Below, piece after piece: positions 34,188 through 42,696 of a stretch of DNA of 64,000 nucleotides. Every line of letters starts with the position of its first letter. Position 1 is the first letter of the stretch. Below the pieces are notes generated by a model. That model saw only the letters and a program-made list of their open reading frames with translations. It was not told where the DNA came from and did not search any database. The position numbers and the translations under genes are program-made. This DNA comes from Parahaliea aestuarii (GTDB lineage: Bacteria > Pseudomonadota > Gammaproteobacteria > Pseudomonadales > Halieaceae). Where the stretch lies: positions 62,001 to 126,000 of the forward strand of contig NZ_VRYZ01000003.1 of assembly GCF_008064635.1 (NCBI RefSeq), in the 5' to 3' direction.

Positions 34188-34901
34188 TCAGTCCTTCCTG
34201 TTCGTAGCGGGCGGATTATCCGCTGCCGCCAGGCCCCGCACAACGCTCAGCTGCCAACCGGCGCGGCGCCAGAGAAAATAGCCCAGCAACACATTGGTTT
34301 GCAGCAACAGGCTGAGGTTCCATTCAAAGGCGTCTTCCACAGTTTCATAACCCGCATTGTCCACGGCATCCCAGAGCACAGTGACCACCCCCAGGGCGAG
34401 CAACAGCGCACACAGCGCGAGCATTGTATTGACCAGCCTGCCCAGCTCCAGTGCCAGCGGCTGCAGACCGCGAAGCTGCGCTACCAGCAGCAGCTGCGCA
34501 AGGTAGGTAAAGGCGAAAAACAGCACCACGCCAATACGGCGCTGGCGCTGCCACTGCTCACCGGCCTCACCGAGGACAGTGACATAGGCCACCAGCCCGA
34601 GGCTGGCGACGCCCCCCATCGCCAGCATCCAGCGGCGCAGGCGGTCGCCGCTTCCCAGCGCGGCCAGCCAGGCGCTGTTCAACCACCAATAGGCAAACAG
34701 CAATACCGCAGACGGCAGCATGGTCGCGCGAAACAGGTAGCTGGCCGGGGGATGGCGCCCGGTGGCGCTGATGGAGGTGCAGGAGTCGACGTAGGGAAAG
34801 CACCAGTCCACCAGAGTGTGGCTGGCAGCCAGCAGGTAGGTGAGGTGAACGGCCACAAACGGCAACAGGGCAGCCCACAGCGCCACGGGACGAGGATTCA
34901 T
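34188..34901 (-). CDS. Six-helix membrane protein, Frag1/DRAM/Sfk1-like
   Basis: Integral membrane protein of 237 aa with about six hydrophobic segments. The first periplasmic loop, WCFPYVDSCTSISATGRHPPASYLFR, resembles the FPYIS-TG-PP pattern of the Frag1/DRAM/Sfk1 superfamily; this likeness is suggestive, not certain. No catalytic motif is seen. The ATG at 34901 gives a clean first helix; an upstream in-frame start (34979) would overlap the divergent symporter's leader. It heads a minus-strand operon with the PLP lyase, VOC protein and DUF6279 lipoprotein. Confidence 0.6.
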   Translation of the reverse strand: MNPRPVALWAALLPFVAVHLTYLLAASHTLVDWCFPYVDSCTSISATGRHPPASYLFRATMLPSAVLLFAYWWLNSAWLAALGSGDRLRRWMLAMGGVASLGLVAYVTVLGEAGEQWQRQRRIGVVLFFAFTYLAQLLLVAQLRGLQPLALELGRLVNTMLALCALLLALGVVTVLWDAVDNAGYETVEDAFEWNLSLLLQTNVLLGYFLWRRAGWQLSVVRGLAAADNPPATNRKD

Positions 34902-35034
34902 GGCCTTCAGTCTAGCAGCCAGTCCGGGGAGCGCCCCGTGGCCCTGTGGTAAGCTGGCCGCCACGCGCGGCGCAAGCATTCACGGCATTTCACCAGAACA
35001 GCGCGGAATTACCACACTTTCGACCGGGGCCACC

Positions 35035-36381
35035 ATGGATACACTGCAGGAACTTTCCGCCCGCTTTGCCGACGCCGTCTGGAGCACACCACTGGTGATG
35101 CTGTTGCTGGGGGGTGGCATATTTTTCGCCCTGCGCTCGCGCTTCCTGCCCTACCGCCACTTCAGCCACGCCGTGGGCATCATGCTCGGCAAGCACGACA
35201 CGCCGGACGAGCCGGGCGAACTGAGTCACGGCCAGGCGCTGGCGGCGGCGCTGTCCGGCACTATGGGCCTCGGCAATATTTCCGGGGTGGCCCTGGCCAT
35301 CGTCGCCGGCGGCCCGGGCGCGGTGTTCTGGATGTGGGTATCGGCAATGGTGGGGGTGGCCACCAAGTTCTTCACCTGCACCCTAGGCGTGATGTACCGC
35401 GGCGAAGACAGTCTCGGCCGCCTGCAGGGCGGGCCCATGTACATCATTCGCGAAGCCCTGCCCAGGGCCTTCTACCCACTGGCCATCCTGTTTGCCGTGG
35501 CCGGGCTGGTGGGCACCCTGCCCATCTTCCAGGCCAACCAGCTCACCGCCCTGATCCGCGAACAGGTCTTTCCTCAAACAGATCCCACCCTCACCGGCTT
35601 CGGCATCGGCTGCGCCATGGCGGTACTGGTGGGCATCGTGATTTTCGGCGGCCTGCCGCGGGTCGCCAGGGTCGCCGTGGCATTGCTGCCAATAATGGTG
35701 GTGACCTACCTCGGCATGACGCTGACCCTGCTCGCCATGCACGCCAGTGAGGTGCCCGCCCTGCTCGGCGCCATCGTGCGCGACGCCTTCAACCCCCAGG
35801 CAGTCGCCGGCGGCCTGCTCGGCGTGATTCTGGTGGGTATCAGCCGCGGCGCCTTTTCCAACGAGGCCGGCGTGGGCACCGAGGTCATGGCCCACGGCGC
35901 GGCGCGCACCAGTGAGCCGATCCGCGAAGGCCTGGTGGCGATGATGGGACCGGTGCTGGACACGCTGGTCGTATGCACCTGCACCGCCCTGGTCATCCTG
36001 CTGGCGGGCACCTGGCAGGACCCCCAGGGCCTGTCCGGCATCAACCTAACCGCCAATGCCTTCCGCCAGGATTTCGGCACCACCGGTGTGGTGCTGTTGT
36101 TTGGCATCACCCTGATTCTGGCCAGTACCACGATGTTTACCATGTGGTATTACGGCGCCAAGTGTTTTGGTTTTCTGTTCGGCGCCGGGATCCAGCACCA
36201 CTACCGCTGGTTCTTCGTCGGCACCGTGATCTTCGGCGCCACGGTGAGCATCGACGTGGTCTTCAACCTGATCTCGGGCAGCTACGGACTGATGGCCATC
36301 CCCACCATGGTGGCGACCCTGATGCTGTCCGGGAAGGTGATGGCGGCCGCGCGGGACTACTTCCGGCGGCATCCCTACTAG
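35035..36381 (+). CDS. Alanine/glycine:cation symporter (AGCS family)
   Basis: Sodium-coupled small amino acid carrier of the AGCS family (448 aa, about ten to eleven membrane segments). Signatures: SGTMGLGNISGVALAIVAGGPGAVFWMW near residues 75-105 and the GISRGAFSNEAGVGTEVMAHGAA block near 265-290. The ATG at 35035 is chosen because the open frame upstream is without similarity. It is divergent from the membrane-protein operon. The use of sodium and alanine or glycine is family knowledge. Confidence 0.93.
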   Translation: MDTLQELSARFADAVWSTPLVMLLLGGGIFFALRSRFLPYRHFSHAVGIMLGKHDTPDEPGELSHGQALAAALSGTMGLGNISGVALAIVAGGPGAVFWMWVSAMVGVATKFFTCTLGVMYRGEDSLGRLQGGPMYIIREALPRAFYPLAILFAVAGLVGTLPIFQANQLTALIREQVFPQTDPTLTGFGIGCAMAVLVGIVIFGGLPRVARVAVALLPIMVVTYLGMTLTLLAMHASEVPALLGAIVRDAFNPQAVAGGLLGVILVGISRGAFSNEAGVGTEVMAHGAARTSEPIREGLVAMMGPVLDTLVVCTCTALVILLAGTWQDPQGLSGINLTANAFRQDFGTTGVVLLFGITLILASTTMFTMWYYGAKCFGFLFGAGIQHHYRWFFVGTVIFGATVSIDVVFNLISGSYGLMAIPTMVATLMLSGKVMAAARDYFRRHPY

Positions 36382-36511
36382 CCCGGCCTCGCCCGTCCCG
36401 ACCCTGGCCACAGCGGCAAAGCCCGGAAACAGTCTGTCTATCGCCAGCGCCTAACCGGCCGTGCCGTTCGTGCCACTATGGCCGGAAAGTCTGCAGGGAC
36501 GGGGAGACAGC

Positions 36512-37300
36512 ATGGCGCAGGCAGCAAAATCCTTTGGCGAACGCTACGGCCCCTGGGTGCTGGTGACCGGCGCATCCGCCGGTATCGGTCGCGAATTCGC
36601 CCGGCAACTGGCCGCGCGGGGGCTGAACCTGGTGCTGGTGGCGCGCCGCGCCGGCCTGCTTGAGGAACTGGCGACGGAGCTGGCACAGCAACACCGCATC
36701 GACACGCGGACCCTGGCACTGGATCTGTCCAGCGAGGCAGCACTGGCGCCCCTGCTGGCGACCCTCGATACCCTCGATATCGGCCTGCTGGTCAACAATG
36801 CCGGCGCTCCCAGTTACCACGGCCACTTCAGCGCCCGCCACTGGGAGGACATCGAAGCCACCCTCCACTTCAACACCCGCCTGCAACTGCGCCTGATTCA
36901 CCACCTGTTGCCGGCGCTCCTGCAACGCAGCCGCGGTGGCGTCATACAGGTCAGCTCCATTACCGGCCACACCCCGGTGCCCTACATGGCGGAATACGCC
37001 GCCTGTAAGGCCTACCAGCTGGCGCTGGGGGAATCCCTGCATTTTGAACTGCGCGAGCGCGGCGTAGATGTGCTGGTGCTGTCCCCCGGGGCGACCCGGT
37101 CGGAGCGGGTCAGTTTCGGCATGGAACCGGCGCAGGTCGTCGACGAGGCCCTGGCGGCGCTGGGCAAACGGCCCAGCCTGCTGCCCGGCCGCGGCAACCG
37201 CTGGCGCGCCTTCCGCTATCGCCACCTCAATTCCCGGCGCCGCGCCCTGTGGCGCATGGGCCTGTTCCAGCGCGGCCGGCTGCGCCCGCCACCGGGCTGA
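36512..37300 (+). CDS. Short-chain dehydrogenase/reductase
   Basis: Classical SDR oxidoreductase (262 aa). Cofactor motif TGASAGIG at 19-26 with RR after strand 2 (suggests NADP), NNAGAP near 95-100, catalytic S near 149 and the Y162-x3-K166 pair (YAACK). It resembles the DltE/SDR subgroup acting on fatty or ketone substrates, but the substrate is unknown. The start at 36512 has GGGGAG 5 bases upstream. It sits 102 bases before the catabolic operon and may or may not belong to it. Confidence 0.88.
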   Translation: MAQAAKSFGERYGPWVLVTGASAGIGREFARQLAARGLNLVLVARRAGLLEELATELAQQHRIDTRTLALDLSSEAALAPLLATLDTLDIGLLVNNAGAPSYHGHFSARHWEDIEATLHFNTRLQLRLIHHLLPALLQRSRGGVIQVSSITGHTPVPYMAEYAACKAYQLALGESLHFELRERGVDVLVLSPGATRSERVSFGMEPAQVVDEALAALGKRPSLLPGRGNRWRAFRYRHLNSRRRALWRMGLFQRGRLRPPPG

Positions 37301-37402
37301 TGCATTGTTTCCGGTGCAAGAACAATCAAACCACCGCCAGCGGTTTATCCCCTGCCAGCCGGGAGCGTAGTCTGCCCACACTGACTGCGACTGGAGTGTG
37401 TC

Positions 37403-38590
37403 ATGGATCGCTATTTGATTGTTTCAACCGACGGCCACGCCGGCCTGCCCATGGAGGGCTACCGGGACTACCTGGATGCCCGCTACCACGAGGCCTTCGA
37501 CAAGGCCCTGCCCATCCAGCGGGAGATGACCCGCAGGGCCGAGGAAAAATTCCTCATCTCCGACTTCAACGACAACTGGCGCAGGGGCATCGAGGACGAC
37601 CTCACCGGCGCCTGGGACGGCGCCGTGCGCAACCGCGTGATCGACGCCGACGGGGTGGCGGCGGAAGTGCTGTTCCCCGACGGCATCACCGAGATGAATG
37701 CGCCGCCCTTCGGCGCCGGGCTCGGCCTGCGCCCCTGGGGCATCGACCCGCAGCTGCAGTGGGCCGGGGCCCGCGCCCACAACCGCTGGATCGCCGAGTT
37801 CTGCCGCCAGGACCCGGACCGCCGTATCGGCCTCGCCATCGTACTCATGCTCTACGATGTGGACGAGGCGCTGCGGGAAGTGAAATGGGCCTTCGACCAG
37901 GGCCTGCGTGGCATCCTGATCCCCGCACTGATGGGGGATCACGACCCCTACAACCACCCCAAGTACGATCCGGTCTGGGCCTTCTGCCAGGATCACAACA
38001 TGGTGGTACACACCCACTCCGGCCCCTCGCCGGACTACAACTTCGACCTGCCCGGCGCGGTGGGCGTCTACCTCACCGAGTTCGCCTGGTGGGCCAGCCG
38101 GCCGCTGTGGCACATGATCTTCGGCGGTGTGTTCGAGCGCTTCCCGCGCCTGCACTTTGTCATCACCGAGGTCAGCGAGTTCTGGATTCCCCACATGCTG
38201 GAGATGATGGACGTGCGCGCCTCGGTCAAGCACACCAGCGGCAAGCTCGGGGACTTCCGCAGCAACCTGACCATGAAGCCCAGCGAGTACTTCCGCCGCA
38301 ACTGCTGGGTGGGCGCCTCTGCCCTGTTTGACGAAGGCTCCACCTCGGTGCGCCACGACATCGGTATCAACAACGTGATGTGGGGTACCGACTACCCCCA
38401 CCCGGAGGGGTCCTGGCCCAATACCCGCGAGAAGCTGCGCGAGTTCTTTACCGGCATGCCGGAGAGCGAGATCGAGGCCATTCTCGGCGGCAATGCGGTG
38501 GACTGCTACCACCTGGACCGCAACAGGCTCGACGCCATCGCCGCCCGTATCGGTCCCGAGCGCCGCGAATACCTGGCGGGGGCCGCCTGA
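37403..38590 (+). CDS. Amidohydrolase 2 family metal hydrolase/decarboxylase
   Basis: TIM-barrel amidohydrolase (PF04909-type, 395 aa), related to ACMSD and gamma-resorcylate decarboxylase and to amidohydrolases of aromatic and steroid clusters. Metal-site features: N-terminal D10-x-H12 in STDGHAG, VVHTHSGP in the middle, HFVITEVSEFW, and the late Asp in MWGTDYPHPEGSW. It probably cleaves a C-C or C-N bond in the pathway of the neighbouring oxygenase. It is the first gene of a tight five-gene operon; the Rieske gene starts one base after its stop. Confidence 0.85.
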   Translation: MDRYLIVSTDGHAGLPMEGYRDYLDARYHEAFDKALPIQREMTRRAEEKFLISDFNDNWRRGIEDDLTGAWDGAVRNRVIDADGVAAEVLFPDGITEMNAPPFGAGLGLRPWGIDPQLQWAGARAHNRWIAEFCRQDPDRRIGLAIVLMLYDVDEALREVKWAFDQGLRGILIPALMGDHDPYNHPKYDPVWAFCQDHNMVVHTHSGPSPDYNFDLPGAVGVYLTEFAWWASRPLWHMIFGGVFERFPRLHFVITEVSEFWIPHMLEMMDVRASVKHTSGKLGDFRSNLTMKPSEYFRRNCWVGASALFDEGSTSVRHDIGINNVMWGTDYPHPEGSWPNTREKLREFFTGMPESEIEAILGGNAVDCYHLDRNRLDAIAARIGPERREYLAGAA

Positions 38591-38591
38591 C

Positions 38592-39584
38592 ATGAACGCA
38601 CGATTCCCGATGCCCATCCCGGTGGGCTGGTACTGTGTCAGCTACAGCGATGAACTGGCAGTGGGCGAGGTGCGCAATGTGCACTACTTCGACCGCGACA
38701 TGGTGCTGTTTCGCACCGAGAGCGGCGCGGTGGGCCTGGTGGATCCGGCCTGCCCGCACCTCGGCGCCCACCTCGGCCACGGCGGCGAGGTGGTGGGCGA
38801 GACCCTGCGCTGCCCCTTCCATCACTGGCGCTACGACCGCGCCGGCATGGTGGCAGACATCCCCTACGCCAAGGCCATTCCGCCCAAAGCCCAGGACAAA
38901 CCCTGCCTGCGCAGCTACCCGGTCACCGAGGCCAACGAGGTGATCTGGGCATGGTTCCACCCGGACAATGCGGCGCCGGATTACGAAGTCATCCAGTTGC
39001 CGGAACTGCAGGACCCGGACTGGGTGGAGCAGGATCGCTATTTCTGGGCCTTCGATTCCCACCCCCAGGAAATCGCCGAGAACGGCGTCGACGTGGCCCA
39101 CTTCAAGTACGTCCACAGCATGGAGGCGGTGCCCGAAGGGGAAACCACCTACGACGGCCACATCCGTCGCAGCCAGGTCAGCGGCCGGCGCAAAGTCGTC
39201 AATCCCGAGGGGCGGGAAATCGAGATCAATGCCTCCATCGAGGTGGTGCAGAACGGCGCCGGCCAGAAATGGACCCGCTTCACGGGCCTGGTGGACTACC
39301 TGCTGCAGGTACTGGTGACGCCGGTGAGCGGAGACCGGGTGGAGGTGCGCTTTGCCTACACCCACCAGCGCTACCCGGAAGACTCCTTCGAGTACCAGGC
39401 CCTGCGCGAGAGCATCGCCAACACCAATGGCCAGCGCGGTATCGAGGGCGACATCCCCATCTGGCAGCACAAGTTCCACCTCAGCGAGCCGCTGCTGTGC
39501 GATGGCGACGGGCCGATCATGCGCTTCCGTCGCTACTTCTCACAGTTCTACCCCCAGACCGAACCACTCACGCGTCAGCAATAA
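38592..39584 (+). CDS. Rieske non-heme iron oxygenase, KshA-like
   Basis: Terminal oxygenase component (330 aa). The Rieske 2Fe-2S ligands are C54-x-H56 (CPH) and C74-x2-H77 (CPFH). The mononuclear iron site shows N164-x2-D167-x2-H170-x4-H175 (within ENGVDVAHFKYVH), as in the 3-ketosteroid 9-alpha-hydroxylase group. No reductase or ferredoxin gene is nearby, so electrons must come from a partner encoded elsewhere. The substrate is unknown; a steroid, other polycyclic or aromatic acid are candidates. It is embedded in the amidohydrolase-ADC-SDR-VOC operon. Confidence 0.88.
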   Translation: MNARFPMPIPVGWYCVSYSDELAVGEVRNVHYFDRDMVLFRTESGAVGLVDPACPHLGAHLGHGGEVVGETLRCPFHHWRYDRAGMVADIPYAKAIPPKAQDKPCLRSYPVTEANEVIWAWFHPDNAAPDYEVIQLPELQDPDWVEQDRYFWAFDSHPQEIAENGVDVAHFKYVHSMEAVPEGETTYDGHIRRSQVSGRRKVVNPEGREIEINASIEVVQNGAGQKWTRFTGLVDYLLQVLVTPVSGDRVEVRFAYTHQRYPEDSFEYQALRESIANTNGQRGIEGDIPIWQHKFHLSEPLLCDGDGPIMRFRRYFSQFYPQTEPLTRQQ

Positions 39585-39597
39585 CGAGGATAAGACC

Positions 39598-40422
39598 ATG
39601 GCAACACTGCGCTACGTCCGCGACCCCGGCCGCACCCCCGAGGCGCGCCCGGGACTCAACTGCACTGTGACTTCCCTGCGCTGCGTCTACGCCACCGACC
39701 CGGCCATCCACGCCGCCCTGCTGCCCGCACCCCTGGAGCCCAGCGCGGAACCGCACATCTTCATCCAGCACGCCAATGTTGCCATGCACGTCAGCGATAC
39801 TGACACGGTGGAAATCGGCGCCGCCACCGTGGGCGTGAAGTGCCGCTACCGCGACACCGAGGGCCACTATGTGCTGGCCATGCCCATGCACGGCGAGTTC
39901 GTGGTGATCAGCGGCCGCGAGCGCTTTGGCGAGCCGAAGAAGATCGCCGAGGTGGCTGACATGGAGCGCGACGGCAATGCCATACGCACCCGCATCGCGC
40001 GCCACGGCATCACCTTCCTGGAGATGGCCGGAGAGGTCGGCGCCGCCGAGCCGACGCCAGAACCCTTTACCGAGTATTTTTTCTGTCACAAGGCGCTGCC
40101 GCGCATCGATGGCGAGCCCGGCTTTGACGGCCCGGTGTTCCTCACCCGCCTCAATTGGGAGCGCAACTACGAGAGCGTGTACACGGTGAACAACCCGGAA
40201 GTCATCCTGCGCGACAGCCCCTTCGATCCGCTGGTGGACGTGCCGGTGGAACAGGTGATTCGCATGCAGCTGGCGCAAGGCGCCACCCGCACCAGCGGCC
40301 AGATCCTGGCGGAAATCCCCGGGGAGAATCTGGTCAACTTCATTCACCAGCGCTTCGACGACACCAACGTCCCCGCCCTGGACATCGCCACCGCCACACC
40401 GGGTATCGCCGCCAATGGATGA
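39598..40422 (+). CDS. Acetoacetate decarboxylase family protein
   Basis: ADC-fold protein (274 aa). The active-site block GRERFGEPKKIAE has adjacent K114 and K115, and ADC forms its Schiff base at an equivalent lysine. ADC-like proteins in oxygenase clusters often decarboxylate or hydrolyse ring-cleavage products rather than acetoacetate. The ATG at 39598 follows GAGG by 9 bases and lies 13 bases after the Rieske stop; its 3' end overlaps the SDR gene by 8 bases. The role is inferred from fold and operon, not proven. Confidence 0.82.
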   Translation: MATLRYVRDPGRTPEARPGLNCTVTSLRCVYATDPAIHAALLPAPLEPSAEPHIFIQHANVAMHVSDTDTVEIGAATVGVKCRYRDTEGHYVLAMPMHGEFVVISGRERFGEPKKIAEVADMERDGNAIRTRIARHGITFLEMAGEVGAAEPTPEPFTEYFFCHKALPRIDGEPGFDGPVFLTRLNWERNYESVYTVNNPEVILRDSPFDPLVDVPVEQVIRMQLAQGATRTSGQILAEIPGENLVNFIHQRFDDTNVPALDIATATPGIAANG

Positions 40423-41278
40423 GTTTCACGGCAGGACCGCCGTGGTCACCGGCGGCGCCTCGGGCGTCGGCTACTGCCTGTGCCAGCGCTTTGCCGAACA
40501 GGGCATGCAGGTGGTGATGGCCGATGTGGAGCAGGAGAAGCTGCAGGAATCCGCCGCCCGCCTGCGCGAGGCCGGGTTAAACGTAACCGGCCTGCAAGCC
40601 GATGTCACCGACCCGCAGGCCATGGAAGCGCTCGCCCTGGAGGTAAAGAATACCTTCGGCCCGGTGCATGTGTTGTGCAACAACGCCGGTGTCGGCATCA
40701 AGGAGGCACAGCGCCGCCTGTGGACCCTCACCCCCAATGACTGGCGCTGGGGCTTTGACGTGAATGTAATGGGCATCGCCAACGGCATCCGCGCCTTCGT
40801 GCCGGACATGCTGGCCCACGGCGAAACGGGGCATGTGGTGAATACCTCCTCCGGCAACGGCGGGCTGACCTCCCTGCCCACTACCCCCATTTACGCCGCC
40901 AGCAAGGCAGCCGTCACCAGCATCAGCGAGGTGCTGCACTATCAGTTCCTGATGGAAAAAGCGGCGCTGCAGGCCCACGTACTGTTCCCCGGCCCCCACG
41001 TGGTCAACACCAACATTCTCAACTCCATGCGCAACCGCCCGGCGGATCTGCGCGACGATGAGGACCTGCCGGCCTACGTCAGCATGCGCGATCTGCTCAA
41101 GGCCTCCGGCATCGAGAACCCCCAGCTCACCGAGCCGGAGGAGGTGGCCGACACCTGCCTGGCGGGTATCCGCGCCGGGCAGTTCTGGATTTTGCCGCAA
41201 AGCTCGGGCCAGGACGCTAAAATCCAGACGCGCACCGAGAGCATTCTCGCGCGCCGCAACCCCACCCTGCCGGAGTAA
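40415..41278 (+). CDS. Short-chain dehydrogenase/reductase of the catabolic operon
   Basis: Classical SDR (287 aa). Glycine-rich TGGASGVG at 12-19, D37 after strand 2 in MADVEQ (suggests NAD), NNAGVG at 89-94, catalytic serine in NTSSGNGG and Y160-x3-K164 (YAASK). It probably oxidises an alcohol intermediate of the operon's pathway. It overlaps the ADC gene by 8 bases and precedes the VOC gene by 5 bases, which indicates one transcript. Confidence 0.88.
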   Translation: MDEFHGRTAVVTGGASGVGYCLCQRFAEQGMQVVMADVEQEKLQESAARLREAGLNVTGLQADVTDPQAMEALALEVKNTFGPVHVLCNNAGVGIKEAQRRLWTLTPNDWRWGFDVNVMGIANGIRAFVPDMLAHGETGHVVNTSSGNGGLTSLPTTPIYAASKAAVTSISEVLHYQFLMEKAALQAHVLFPGPHVVNTNILNSMRNRPADLRDDEDLPAYVSMRDLLKASGIENPQLTEPEEVADTCLAGIRAGQFWILPQSSGQDAKIQTRTESILARRNPTLPE

Positions 41279-41283
41279 ACTGC

Positions 41284-41670
41284 ATGGCCAACACCCTGGG
41301 ACAGTACTGCATCACCGTCACCGATCTCGAGCGCTCCGTCGCTTTCTACCGCGATGTGCTGGGATTGCTGGATCTACAGCGTATTTCGATTCCCGGCGCC
41401 GAGGAGGCCATCCTCGGGGCGGCGGATTCCGACGGCCGCATCCAGCTCGCCCAGCGCGACGACGTGCCCGGCCCCATCGACCACGGCAATGCCCTGTGGA
41501 AGTTCTACCTCTATTGCGACGATGTGCAGGCGGTGTACGACGCGGCGCTCGCCGCGGGTGCCACTTCCGACATGGCGCCGACACCACTGGAGGGCTGGCC
41601 GGTAATCGCGGCCTTTATCCGCGACCCGGACGGCTACTCGATCGAGATGCTGCAGCGGCTGCAGGGCTGA
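41284..41670 (+). CDS. VOC family protein of the catabolic operon
   Basis: Small vicinal-oxygen-chelate protein (128 aa). Opening YCITVTDLERSVAFYRDVLGL, a central WKFYLYCDDVQAVYDAAL strand-helix pair, and a final FIRDPDGYSIEML with the Glu ligand. It may be a ring-cleavage dioxygenase half-unit, isomerase or lyase. As the last gene of the Rieske operon it probably acts on a pathway intermediate. It ends 18 bases before the convergent LysR gene. Confidence 0.82.
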   Translation: MANTLGQYCITVTDLERSVAFYRDVLGLLDLQRISIPGAEEAILGAADSDGRIQLAQRDDVPGPIDHGNALWKFYLYCDDVQAVYDAALAAGATSDMAPTPLEGWPVIAAFIRDPDGYSIEMLQRLQG

Positions 41671-41688
41671 GCGCCCGACACCCTGGAA

Positions 41689-42624
41689 TCACGGCTGCGC
41701 CGGTCGCGGCCGCTCCATGAACTTGCCGGCCTGGGGTTTGAAGTTCTGGTTGATGTAGTGGGTCATGAACTCAATGAAGTAACGCACCTTGGCGGACAGG
41801 TGCCGGGAGTGGGGATAGACCGCCCAGGTCTCGCGTTCGTAATGGCTCCAGTCCTGGTGTTCCAGCTTTTCCAGCTCGCCCTTGTCCACCGCTTCCTGCA
41901 CGTAGAAATCCGGTAGCTGGGCGATGCCGATACCGGCCCGGGCCGCCGCCAACAGGGTGGCGCCGTCCTCGCTCAGCCAGTTGCCCGCCACCTTCACTTT
42001 CACGGTGTCGCGACCATCGGGCGTGTTGAACAACCAGAAGCGATCCGAGGTGGTGAGGCAGTTGTGTTGCCTCAGGTCTTCGCGGCCGGTCGGTTTGCCG
42101 TGCGCCGCCCAGTAGTCCGGCGCGGCGCACAGGCACAGGGAGTAGGAACCGAGTTTGCGGGCAATCAGGCTGGAGTCTTCCAGCTTGCCGTAACGCACGG
42201 TGAGATCGAAGCCCTCCTCCAGCAGGTCCACGTCCTTGAAGCTCGAGTGCACTTCCACGGACAGCCCCGGATGCTCCCGCGAGAACGCCGCCACCACGCT
42301 GGCCATGTAGTGCACGCCATAGCGGCTGTTGATGGCCAGCTTGAGTGTGCCGCGCGGCGCCAGCTGTAAATCCGACAGGGTGGATTCCGCCTGGTCGAAC
42401 TGCTCGGCCATGGCCCGGCAGTGGCCGTAGAACACTTCGCCGATTTCGGTCAGGGTGAGGCGGCGGGTAGTGCGCTGCAGCAGGCGTACCCGCAGGCGGT
42501 CTTCCAGCTGGCTGACCTGCTTGCTGACGTAGGATTTGGACACACCGAGGCGATCGGCGGCGGCGGTGAAACTGCCCGCCTCCACCACGCAGATATATTC
42601 CTCAATCCCTTCCCAGCGCCCCAT
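41689..42624 (-). CDS. LysR-family transcriptional regulator
   Basis: DNA-binding regulator (311 aa): N-terminal winged HTH with FTAAADRLGVSKSYVSKQVSQLEDRL near residues 18-43, then a two-lobed effector domain. It resembles the DsdC/CrgA-like LysR group. The ATG at 42624 is preceded by GGGAGG. It lies 72 bases downstream of the TonB receptor gene on the same strand and converges on the Rieske operon, so it is the obvious candidate controller of both; the effector is unknown. Confidence 0.9.
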   Translation of the reverse strand: MGRWEGIEEYICVVEAGSFTAAADRLGVSKSYVSKQVSQLEDRLRVRLLQRTTRRLTLTEIGEVFYGHCRAMAEQFDQAESTLSDLQLAPRGTLKLAINSRYGVHYMASVVAAFSREHPGLSVEVHSSFKDVDLLEEGFDLTVRYGKLEDSSLIARKLGSYSLCLCAAPDYWAAHGKPTGREDLRQHNCLTTSDRFWLFNTPDGRDTVKVKVAGNWLSEDGATLLAAARAGIGIAQLPDFYVQEAVDKGELEKLEHQDWSHYERETWAVYPHSRHLSAKVRYFIEFMTHYINQNFKPQAGKFMERPRPAQP

Positions 42625-42696
42625 AAGCCTCCCACCCGTAGACGGCAGGCTCAGCATACGCGCCGCTCCCTGTTGCGCAAAGTCTCCATCGCGCAA

